Positions 20,815 to 28,363 of a stretch of 64,000 bases of DNA are shown here, in pieces (position 1 is the stretch's first letter; every line of letters starts with the position of its first letter). Made by a program: the position numbers and the translations under genes. This DNA is from Bacillota bacterium (GTDB taxonomy: Bacteria; Vulcanimicrobiota; JAJTBE01): the NCBI GenBank assembly GCA_021287065.1, contig JAJTBE010000089.1, forward strand, positions 38,177 through 102,176. Direction: 5' to 3'. The notes below the pieces were generated by a model. That model ran no database searches. It had not been told where the DNA came from and worked only from the letters and a program-made list of their open reading frames with translations.

Positions 20815-21063
20815 TTAGTAAGTGCCTTCTTTATGGCCGCAGCCTGAACACATATATCTTACTCCAAGCTGAGTGTAAAAAGCGGCATGCATCATAAGCT
20901 TGCATTTGGGACAAACACCGACCCAGTATGTATCGGTCGCTCTCGGAAGGTTTTTGCTATATGCCCTGGGTTTATCTGTTCCCATTGGATCACCGAATCT
21001 CTTCTTTGCTCTCTCAAGGGCTTTAATGGCAGCTTCTCCGCCTTCTTTCTTGATGAATTCCAC
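20815..21063 (-). CDS. Small zinc-ribbon protein of unknown function
   Basis: 82 residues from a GTG start with AGGAGG 7 nt upstream. The first half is basic and helical (KEGGEAAIKALERAKKRF); the second half has one zinc ribbon (CPKC..CSGC). It heads the phosphosignalling operon and is 18 bp from the kinase gene, so it may be a kinase partner or a regulator. I do not recognise the family. Confidence 0.75.
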   Translation of the reverse strand: MEFIKKEGGEAAIKALERAKKRFGDPMGTDKPRAYSKNLPRATDTYWVGVCPKCKLMMHAAFYTQLGVRYMCSGCGHKEGTY

Positions 21064-21280
21064 TTTTATTCCTCCTGTAATAATTCAAAACAACGCTGTT
21101 TTAACAAACCAGCACTGTTATCACTGAGTTTTCGTTTAAACCGCCTTTTTTCCTTCTGATTTTCATCAGGTGCAATAACAGAACAAACCTTTTCCCCACT
21201 ATGATGTGTCCTGAAGCAGGATAACCAGTGTTGTTTAGTGAAATAACCCCTTAAGTCAACAACAGGAGCAGCTTATTAAT

Positions 21281-21703
21281 ATGGATGCAAGACCTTTGGC
21301 ATTTATTATTTGTGAAAAAGTTTTGAGGGATATTATGAATCCCAACAAACTTTCTTTTATTGGCGTATTCAGCGGTTTTACAACAAGGGCGCTGCCCTTT
21401 GTCTGCCCGCCGATGTTTATCGCGGTTCAATACGGCCTTGGACAGGGAGAATTGAACCACCATTTTGAGATCCAGCATTCCAGCGGACAGACACTGTTTA
21501 AAAGCCCTGTGCATAGTTTCTTTCTCGATAACCGGACAGTGTCCCATACCGATATTGCAGGCGTGGAAGGTATATTCTTCCCCCACCCCGGACAATATTG
21601 GGTAAAATCATTTGTGGACGGTGAGCTGATAGCGGAAATTCCCCTGAATCTGACCTACCAGCCCCCGGATTTCTCAAGGACCGGTGAAGAACCCCATGAG
21701 TAG
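21281..21703 (+). CDS. Predicted beta-sandwich protein, DUF6941-like
   Basis: 140 residues; ATG with AGGAG about 12 nt upstream, a rather long spacing. The sequence ends with a pattern (FPHPGQYWVKSFVDGELIAEIPL) typical of small beta-sandwich proteins of the DUF6941 type, in which a strand pair encloses a GxYxVxLxxDGxxI motif. Cys residues are few and there is no signal peptide. Function is unknown; these proteins recur as orphans in many phyla. First gene of a plus-strand run of four, divergent from the kinase operon, with 217 bp between them. Confidence 0.6.
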   Translation: MDARPLAFIICEKVLRDIMNPNKLSFIGVFSGFTTRALPFVCPPMFIAVQYGLGQGELNHHFEIQHSSGQTLFKSPVHSFFLDNRTVSHTDIAGVEGIFFPHPGQYWVKSFVDGELIAEIPLNLTYQPPDFSRTGEEPHE

Positions 21704-22235
21704 CCGCCAGAACTGGAAGCGAATAGTATTTTTCGTAATTCTGATGACGATTTCCGTAGCTGTGTTTGAAATCGTTTTTCTTTACGATTTCAGTGCAAAA
21801 TCAGCAGAAGAAATCACGGAACCTCAGACCATCGAACTATGGCTTTTCCTTCTCATCAGTTTTTTAGCTTTCATACCCTGCGCAGCCCTCGGATACGGAA
21901 AAGTGAATGCGTTATGGGGTGTTTTCCCCCCGGTAGTACTCAACAGCATCACCTGGTATATTTTCCTTGACAATCTCAGAAGACACGGAGTCTTCGAAAC
22001 AACTTCAAAATCAGGAATCTATGTTTATGCTGCAGGAGTAGCTGTTCTCTCGGGAGTTTTCGGAATAATCTTCACACTGCTTGCAAAAAAGGCCTTCGAC
22101 TTTCTGATTATTGAGAAATCTGATGAAGATGAAGAAGAATCAGGGAAATCGGTTGCAGGGAAAAATGAACCACAAATAGATCTAAAGGAAGAAACAGCAA
22201 AAACCGATATAAAAGACAATACGAAGTCAGAATGA
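21696..22235 (+). CDS. Polytopic membrane protein with acidic C-terminal tail
   Basis: About 179 residues from the ATG at 21696, which overlaps the upstream stop by 8 bp and has GGTGAAG upstream; a GTG at 21684 is a possible longer start. Four hydrophobic helices (~10-30, 45-68, 75-90, 108-135) are followed by a charged tail rich in Glu, Asp and Lys. I do not recognise a family. The overlap implies translational coupling to the beta-sandwich protein. Confidence 0.7.
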   Translation: MSSRQNWKRIVFFVILMTISVAVFEIVFLYDFSAKSAEEITEPQTIELWLFLLISFLAFIPCAALGYGKVNALWGVFPPVVLNSITWYIFLDNLRRHGVFETTSKSGIYVYAAGVAVLSGVFGIIFTLLAKKAFDFLIIEKSDEDEEESGKSVAGKNEPQIDLKEETAKTDIKDNTKSE

Positions 22236-22269
22236 AAGACTCCCCGGATTGTATCAATAGCTGAAACTT

Positions 22270-23595
22270 ATGAATACCAAAGAAATAATCGAAAAACTAT
22301 CAAAGTTTCCTGATTCCCGCTCATTTATGAGCTTTGTCTTTGAGTTGAAATTCAAGGAAAGGTTCAATACTTTGCGCGAGATTTTATATCATATCGACAT
22401 TTTCCTCGCAGAAAAAAAACTGGATCAGGCAAAACAGATGCTCGATGTAGGCGACAAGCTCAATGATATGCTCGATGCAGGCCACAAATTCGACAGCACT
22501 GATGACTTCAGAAATTACCGCACCCTCAGGATCATCGGAAAAAAGAAAGTGGCTAAATATCTCGAGGCAAAAGGCGATTATCCCGGAGCAGCGGCTCAAT
22601 ACAGAAAAATTCTGGAGGATCTGCATCTCCCCGATGAAGAAGCTTTCAATGCGGAAATTATGATGGAAATTGGTATTCTTGAAGAACAATCGGGAAAAAA
22701 GAAAGACGCTATCGTCAAATTCGAAAAAGCTGCTGAAATCTATAAAAATAAAAAAGATGATTTCAACTATCAGGCAGCTCTTTTCAACAGCGCCCATGTC
22801 CTCTACGATTTAAAACAGTACCGGCAGGCTGAAGTTTTCTGCAAATATGTAATCAAACACTATGGCGAAACTGGGAAAATCCAGTCCCCTGCTGCTCACG
22901 CCTACCTTGAAATGGCAAATATATGCGAAATCAGGGAAAAGGATCAGGATGCAAAGGGCTTTTATGATAAGGCGCTGGATTCATACAGAAAACTTAACGA
23001 AAGAACAAAAATCAGCGATATTCTCAACCGTATTGCTTCATACCAGATGGACTCGGATCAACCCGAATTGGCGGAAAAAATGCTTCAGGAATCTCTGGAT
23101 CTCAAACAGTCCATAGATTACCACCAGGGAAAAGCCAATTTTCTCTTTGTGGTGGCAGAATCTCTGCGGGAAAGCGGAAATCTGTTCAGAGCGCTTGATT
23201 ATTACAACATGTCTTACCAGCAGTTTACTGAAGCAGGAGTGGAATCAAAAAAGCTCCAGATTAAGCATAGTATTTACAAATGCCTCAAAGCACTGAAAAT
23301 GGTAAAAAAAGATATGGGGACTTTTATCGAAAAATTCGAACTGAAGCCCCCCAACATCTTTACCAGTGAAAAGGCAATAAGGCTCGACTACAGAAGCTTC
23401 GGAACAGATGGCTATAACTTATCAAACCATCAGTCCTGGAAATTTTCAGAGCGGCCCAGGGTCAACCGCAAGTTCCTTGTATATCTGCTGAGAAACCTTA
23501 CCAGAGTATATATAAAACTCGGCAAAGACAAGGAATATTTCAAATATCAGAACCTCTTAAACATAGTCGAATCTGACTATAAAAAGAATAAATAG
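22270..23595 (+). CDS. TPR-repeat protein
   Basis: 441 residues, no signal peptide or membrane helix. Residues ~30-320 contain about seven helical hairpins of TPR type (for example KGDYPGAAAQYRKILEDL, DAIVKFEKAAEIYK and DAKGFYDKALDSYRKL). The ~110-residue C-terminal part, with KPPNIFTSEKAIRLDY, is not TPR and not recognised. Such proteins are usually cytoplasmic assembly platforms. The ribosome binding site is weak. It lies between the membrane protein and an exported Ig/PKD-type protein. Confidence 0.8.
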   Translation: MNTKEIIEKLSKFPDSRSFMSFVFELKFKERFNTLREILYHIDIFLAEKKLDQAKQMLDVGDKLNDMLDAGHKFDSTDDFRNYRTLRIIGKKKVAKYLEAKGDYPGAAAQYRKILEDLHLPDEEAFNAEIMMEIGILEEQSGKKKDAIVKFEKAAEIYKNKKDDFNYQAALFNSAHVLYDLKQYRQAEVFCKYVIKHYGETGKIQSPAAHAYLEMANICEIREKDQDAKGFYDKALDSYRKLNERTKISDILNRIASYQMDSDQPELAEKMLQESLDLKQSIDYHQGKANFLFVVAESLRESGNLFRALDYYNMSYQQFTEAGVESKKLQIKHSIYKCLKALKMVKKDMGTFIEKFELKPPNIFTSEKAIRLDYRSFGTDGYNLSNHQSWKFSERPRVNRKFLVYLLRNLTRVYIKLGKDKEYFKYQNLLNIVESDYKKNK

Positions 23596-23611
23596 CAGGA
23601 GAGTGAACAAA

Positions 23612-25204
23612 TTGACAGGGAGAAAAGCACATATTACCGTCTTTTCGGCACTATTAGCCCTTCTTTTTATAATGGCTTCATACAGTGCGCTTTTGGCGGT
23701 GGATCTTACCCCTATCCCGGGATATGTGGATGACGCAAGGAAAGTAATAAAAGATGAAAAAATTCTTGCACTGCCTGAAATGATAAACGGCAAGCCCATT
23801 AAGGATCTGAAAGGTTCGGATGAAATAAACCGCAATCTGGACAAGGCAAGCCAGGCAAAGGCAAGAATAATAGCCGGCATCATCGTTTATGACAATATCA
23901 GAAAAAAATTCGAACAGTCCATGTCTTACATGAAAACCAATCAGGGCGAAGCCAATCCTGATTCTGTTTTCGGAGGCAAATTCACACCAGTCAGCACAGA
24001 AAGCCTTCTTAAAGAGACTACAATCCCCATCAGCGATTCACAGAAGGATATGGTCAAAAAGGCAATAGACGACCTTCTTAAAATTATGGACATTGTAAGT
24101 TTCGAAAAATGGGCTTATGACGACAAAAAAATCGAAGTAAAAAGAGCTGCTATCTTCTACTCTAATGTAGTAAGAAAAAATGAAAACGAAATCAACACCG
24201 CCCTCAAGCTTTATAAGGAAGCTACGGAAGGAAGCGGCGATGCATACAAACAGCTTCTCAAACGGAGCATCACCATTGATTTCAGAATCGGAGACACTGC
24301 AGGTTATCAGGGCGTTAAGAGAAACTTCAGCGAGAGTGATCCGCTGATTATCGGAGTAAACTATTCCACAGAAGGGCTCGATGGAGAGATCCCCATAGAA
24401 TGGACAATCACATCACCCGATGGAAAAGTTCTGTCCAACAAAAATAAACTGCAGGGCGGCAAAACCGGCGAATATCTGAAGCTTATCGAAGGTAAAATTC
24501 CGGCAAAAGCCGACCCCGGCGTTTATGAAATCAATCTGGTTGTTTATCCCGGCGAAGGCTCATTCCGCTATAAGGAACATTATAATGTGGGCGGAATGCC
24601 GCTGAATATCACAACTGCTTTTGTTCTTGGCAAAGACAAGAAACATCAGCAGGTTTTCAAACCCGGCGAGGAAATCTATCTGGTTGTTCAGTACAAACCT
24701 GTGGGAATGGCTGAAGAAGAAGCTATGTTCAGCTGGGATGTGTTTGATCCTTCAGGAAGCCCGGTGGCAAATCTGTCATTGGCAAAATCCCTGAAACTTA
24801 AATCAAGCGATAAAGATATCCAGACAAAATTCATCAAGGCAGTAGTGCCTAAAAATTCAACAGGCGGAGATTATACATATCAGGCGACAATCAAAGCAGG
24901 AGCGTCCGAAGCAAAGTCAGATGTAATCAGCTTTACTGTTGCTTCAGGAATGGTTGTAAGGATCACCTGTGATAAAAAGACAGCCAAAGTTGGTGAGAAA
25001 GTTGTTTTCACATCTGAAGTTATTGGCGGAAAAGCACCTTATACCCTCACATGGCAGTCTGACACAGGAAAAACCTCTTCAAGCAAGAGCGTGGCAATGA
25101 TATTCCGCAACGCAGGAAAAAGATGGGTTACACTGACAGTCAGCGATTCGGCAAAACCCAAAGCTGCTTCGAAGACAATCAGATACTCCATTGATGTGGA
25201 ATAA
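23612..25204 (+). CDS. Exported protein with helical N-domain and Ig/PKD-like domains
   Basis: About 530 residues from the TTG at 23612, 10 nt after AGGAG; a GTG at 23603 is only 1 nt after that site and less likely. A signal peptide (FSALLALLFIMASYSALLA) leads into a helical region (~30-220) and then two or three beta domains, the last of PKD type (KVGEKVVFTSEVIGG.. VTLTVSD). No lipobox. Probably periplasmic or surface protein; the beta domains suggest adhesion or glycan contact. Its stop codon abuts the stop of the convergent tspO gene with no gap. Confidence 0.75.
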   Translation: MTGRKAHITVFSALLALLFIMASYSALLAVDLTPIPGYVDDARKVIKDEKILALPEMINGKPIKDLKGSDEINRNLDKASQAKARIIAGIIVYDNIRKKFEQSMSYMKTNQGEANPDSVFGGKFTPVSTESLLKETTIPISDSQKDMVKKAIDDLLKIMDIVSFEKWAYDDKKIEVKRAAIFYSNVVRKNENEINTALKLYKEATEGSGDAYKQLLKRSITIDFRIGDTAGYQGVKRNFSESDPLIIGVNYSTEGLDGEIPIEWTITSPDGKVLSNKNKLQGGKTGEYLKLIEGKIPAKADPGVYEINLVVYPGEGSFRYKEHYNVGGMPLNITTAFVLGKDKKHQQVFKPGEEIYLVVQYKPVGMAEEEAMFSWDVFDPSGSPVANLSLAKSLKLKSSDKDIQTKFIKAVVPKNSTGGDYTYQATIKAGASEAKSDVISFTVASGMVVRITCDKKTAKVGEKVVFTSEVIGGKAPYTLTWQSDTGKTSSSKSVAMIFRNAGKRWVTLTVSDSAKPKAASKTIRYSIDVE

Positions 25205-25693
25205 TCAGCCGTTCAGCCGCCAGATGGCATAATTGAGAATACTGGCAAAACTTACCCACAACAGGTAGGGCAGAAGAATAAGCCCTGCCTGTTTTTTAAT
25301 TTTGTAGAAACTAATCATATTGGCAAGTATAGCCCACCATAAAACAAAAATAATCAGAAAAGCTGCAGACGGCGCTTTCAGTCCGAAAAATACCGGGGAC
25401 CATATTATGTTGAGCAGAAACTGAACACCAAAAAGAATAACCGCCGTTCTTACCTTTGGATTGTCCATACCTTCCCTGATAATCATCCATAGAGAAATTC
25501 CCATAAGAATGTAAAGGATCGTCCAGACCGGTGCAAATACAAATGAAGGTGGGTTAAAAGCGGGTTTTACCAGCGACGCATACCATCCGGGAATTGCAGG
25601 AGCGGTAAAAAACGATCCGATAAACCCGGCTGACAGACAGAGAAATATACACAAAACAAGTTTCAAATACTCAGGTTTCACCGACTTTTCCAT
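25205..25693 (-). CDS. TspO/MBR family tryptophan-rich sensory protein
   Basis: 162 residues; ATG with GAGGTG upstream. Five hydrophobic helices with TspO hallmarks: KPAFNPPSFVFAPVWTILY, then NIIWSPVFFG, FYKI and PYLLWVSFASILNY. Family members bind porphyrins and cholesterol-like ligands in the membrane and affect stress responses. Length is usual for the family. It probably forms an operon with the GNAT gene 25 bp upstream. Confidence 0.93.
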   Translation of the reverse strand: MEKSVKPEYLKLVLCIFLCLSAGFIGSFFTAPAIPGWYASLVKPAFNPPSFVFAPVWTILYILMGISLWMIIREGMDNPKVRTAVILFGVQFLLNIIWSPVFFGLKAPSAAFLIIFVLWWAILANMISFYKIKKQAGLILLPYLLWVSFASILNYAIWRLNG

Positions 25694-25718
25694 AAAACAC
25701 CTCGAACATTTATTCTAA

Positions 25719-26618
25719 TCACGCCTGAGAAGTTACAGGGAACACAAACCCATTTCCACTGCAAATTTTATAATCAGGGGGATTAATAAAAAGTTCCGAA
25801 TCTTCGTTTATTATGGATTCTATTTCTTTCCAGTCTGCTTCAGGTGTAAAATTTATTAACACTTTTTCAGCCCTGCTGTTAAAATATTTTACAATCAATT
25901 CCCGTGCCGATATCTCTGACTTTCCGATAATGTCAAAAATTTTAACAGTAGTTCCATTATATCGAAAGATAATAATCAAATCCTCATCTTCAAGATAATA
26001 GATATGTTTTTTCAGATGGTTCATACAATGAAAAAGAACAATATGTTCATCGTTGAACACTCCCAACCTCTGAGAAACGGGCTTTCTGTCATGTGTAAAA
26101 TTTTTTAACAGTGCCAGATCACCAGGATCATCAATGTCAATTTTTTTTACACCTCTGTGCTGATTCAACGGTTCTTTTGTCACTGATAAAGCGGGATAAT
26201 AAGAAAAGATACTCTCCTTAATTCTTTTAAAACCATATCGGGGATACAAATCAAATACATTTTTATCGGCAAACAAATACAGAAACCTGCTGCAGACTCC
26301 ATACTCCTCAATGACTTTTTCAAAAAGATGGTTTATCAGCCCCCTGCCCCTGTGGTCGGGATGCGCCATCACCGTTCCGGCCTGAACAGCCCTGATCCGC
26401 TCGCCATCTATTATTAAATCCGTAAGATTCACAGACACATTGGCAACAATCTGATCCTTATACAGCAAGGAATGACAGATATACCTGTCATTCCAGCAAC
26501 CCATGTGATACCAGGCTTCAAAATCGATTCCGAAAACTCCGCCCGCCAATTTTATGAAGCTGTCTCTGTATTGTTTATTATCTCTGTAATTTGAAATCAA
26601 AGTATAATTATTTATCAT
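25719..26618 (-). CDS. GNAT-family N-acetyltransferase
   Basis: 299 residues. The acetyl-CoA loop HPDHRGRGL with preceding strand (AVQAGTVMA) lies at ~105-120, and the C-terminal half has the divergent second fold seen in two-domain, Eis-like acetyltransferases. Substrate unknown. No Shine-Dalgarno motif precedes the ATG; instead a perfect 18-bp palindrome covers the start. The gene looks richer in A+T than its neighbours, so it may be a later arrival. Confidence 0.8.
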   Translation of the reverse strand: MINNYTLISNYRDNKQYRDSFIKLAGGVFGIDFEAWYHMGCWNDRYICHSLLYKDQIVANVSVNLTDLIIDGERIRAVQAGTVMAHPDHRGRGLINHLFEKVIEEYGVCSRFLYLFADKNVFDLYPRYGFKRIKESIFSYYPALSVTKEPLNQHRGVKKIDIDDPGDLALLKNFTHDRKPVSQRLGVFNDEHIVLFHCMNHLKKHIYYLEDEDLIIIFRYNGTTVKIFDIIGKSEISARELIVKYFNSRAEKVLINFTPEADWKEIESIINEDSELFINPPDYKICSGNGFVFPVTSQA

Positions 26619-26634
26619 GATAAAATTTTATCAT
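26617..26634. promoter_or_regulatory. 18-bp perfect palindrome at the GNAT start
   Basis: ATGATAAAATTTTATCAT is its own reverse complement and includes the GNAT start codon region; on the minus strand TACAAT lies directly upstream. It sits between divergent genes and could be an operator, though such A+T-rich palindromes can also be chance. Confidence 0.45.
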
Positions 26635-26817
26635 ATTGTAACAGTTTTTTATATAAAATACGGGGAATCAAATGGGCGTTTATCGAATTATACAAACAGG
26701 ACAAAGAGAATATGCAGAATGTTTTTTATCTCATTTTTCAGATTAAACATGCATATTTCAGCAAAATCAAAATCTAAAACGGCGGTGATATTTTTGGTAA
26801 GCGATCTTCTAAAAGTT

Positions 26818-28281
26818 ATGGCTATGGAAAAAAAGAAAGAACAGAAAGAAAACAAACCGGACAACCATATCAATGATGAAATTTCAACAACACATCATGT
26901 TGTAACTATCAATGGAAAACCTATCAGATACAAAGCATCCACCGGATACATGCAGATGCAGGATGAAACCGGTAAACTGAAAACCCGCATTTTCTTTATC
27001 AGCTATGAAAAAGAAAATGTCGAAGACAAAGGTAAAAGACCAATTACCTTTGCATTTAATGGAGGACCCGGCGCATCATCGGCGTGGGTACACTTCGGAG
27101 CAATGGGACCTAAACGGGTTAATTCAACTGATCAGGGAGAATCATTTCCCCCACCCTACAGCTTTGTTGATAACGAGCTATCATGGCTTGACTTCACCGA
27201 TCTGGTTTTTATAGATCCCGTTGGAACCGGGTACAGCAGACCGGAAAAAGATGAAGACCCCAAACAGTTCTACGGTGTTGAGGAAGATTTCAAATGGGGC
27301 GGAGATTTCATCAGGCTTTACATCACAAGAAACAACCGCTGGCTTTCTCCTAAATATCTTGCAGGTGAAAGCTATGGAACTTTCCGTGCTGTTGGTCTTG
27401 TAAAGCATCTTCAGAATCATTATGCAATGGATCTGAACGGAATAGTATTTATTTCATCAGCCCTGAATTATCAGACATTTGATTTCTCCCACGGAAACGA
27501 TCTCCCCTACCTCCTTTTCCTTCCTGCATACACCGCAGCGGCATGGTACCACAAAAAACTGGCTCCGGAGCTTCTCGGCGATCTGGAAAAGACTCTTCAG
27601 GAAGTCGAAGATTTTGTGGCAAATGAGTATTCAGTAGCTCTCTTCAAAGGTGATGAACTGGATGAGAAAACAAAGGAAGAAATACTCAACAAGCTTTCCT
27701 ATTATACCGGGCTTAGCAGAGAATACATCGATGATAATGATCTCAGGGTTCCGAGACATCGCTTTATGAGGCAGCTTCTGAGAAAAGATAAACTTGTTCT
27801 TGGAATGTATGACAGCCGGTTTACCTGTGCAGATATGGATCCTGCAGGAGATAATCCGAAAATCGAAGCCAGCAAATTTATGCTATTCGGTTCATATATT
27901 GCCTGCCTGAACGAGTATCTCAGAAAAGAACTCAAATACAAAAATGATCTCGCTTATCTGCCTATTTCAAGACAGGTAAGCAGCCAATGGAACTGGAGTT
28001 CGGGACTTCCCGGCGGAATGGGTTATGCAAGCGTTACTGAAACGCTGCTTGAATCAATTACTTATAATAAGTATCTGAAAGTATTTTTCGCCTGTGGATA
28101 CTATGATCTCTGCACTCCATATTCAATAGCCAGATATCTGTCAAAACATACAGGACTTCATGGTTCACTCAGACAGAATATCATTCTTAAAAACTATGAA
28201 GCGGGGCACATGATGTATGTGAACAAACCTTCAAGACTTCAGCTTTTCAATGATATGAAAGAGTTTATGTCTGTGGAATAA
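26818..28281 (+). CDS. Serine carboxypeptidase (peptidase family S10)
   Basis: About 487 residues from the ATG at 26818 (MAMEKKK); the frame is open to 26617, but the extra N-terminal part is unlike the family and no start has a strong ribosome binding site. S10 signatures: NGGPGAS oxyanion segment, GESYGT with nucleophile S185, Asp in GYYDLCTPY, and His in EAGHMMY. The alpha/beta-hydrolase fold is complete. Without a signal peptide it looks cytoplasmic; it removes C-terminal residues from peptides. It could be read as part of local peptide metabolism. A bidirectional terminator separates it from the ATPase gene. Confidence 0.88.
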   Translation: MAMEKKKEQKENKPDNHINDEISTTHHVVTINGKPIRYKASTGYMQMQDETGKLKTRIFFISYEKENVEDKGKRPITFAFNGGPGASSAWVHFGAMGPKRVNSTDQGESFPPPYSFVDNELSWLDFTDLVFIDPVGTGYSRPEKDEDPKQFYGVEEDFKWGGDFIRLYITRNNRWLSPKYLAGESYGTFRAVGLVKHLQNHYAMDLNGIVFISSALNYQTFDFSHGNDLPYLLFLPAYTAAAWYHKKLAPELLGDLEKTLQEVEDFVANEYSVALFKGDELDEKTKEEILNKLSYYTGLSREYIDDNDLRVPRHRFMRQLLRKDKLVLGMYDSRFTCADMDPAGDNPKIEASKFMLFGSYIACLNEYLRKELKYKNDLAYLPISRQVSSQWNWSSGLPGGMGYASVTETLLESITYNKYLKVFFACGYYDLCTPYSIARYLSKHTGLHGSLRQNIILKNYEAGHMMYVNKPSRLQLFNDMKEFMSVE

Positions 28282-28293
28282 ATCCTGCCAAAC

Positions 28294-28358
28294 AAAGAGG
28301 CTGCTCCCTGAATCAGGCAGTGAATGAACACACTCCGGATTTTGGGAACAGCCTCTTT
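28294..28358. terminator. Bidirectional terminator between S10 peptidase and pilB-like genes
   Basis: AAAGAGGCTGCTCCC (28294-28308) pairs with GGGAACAGCCTCTTT (28344-28358), 14 of 15 positions, followed by TTATTG on the plus strand and A-rich sequence before the stem. Its core resembles the clpC hairpin at 3608-3663. Confidence 0.75.
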
Positions 28359-28363
28359 TATTG

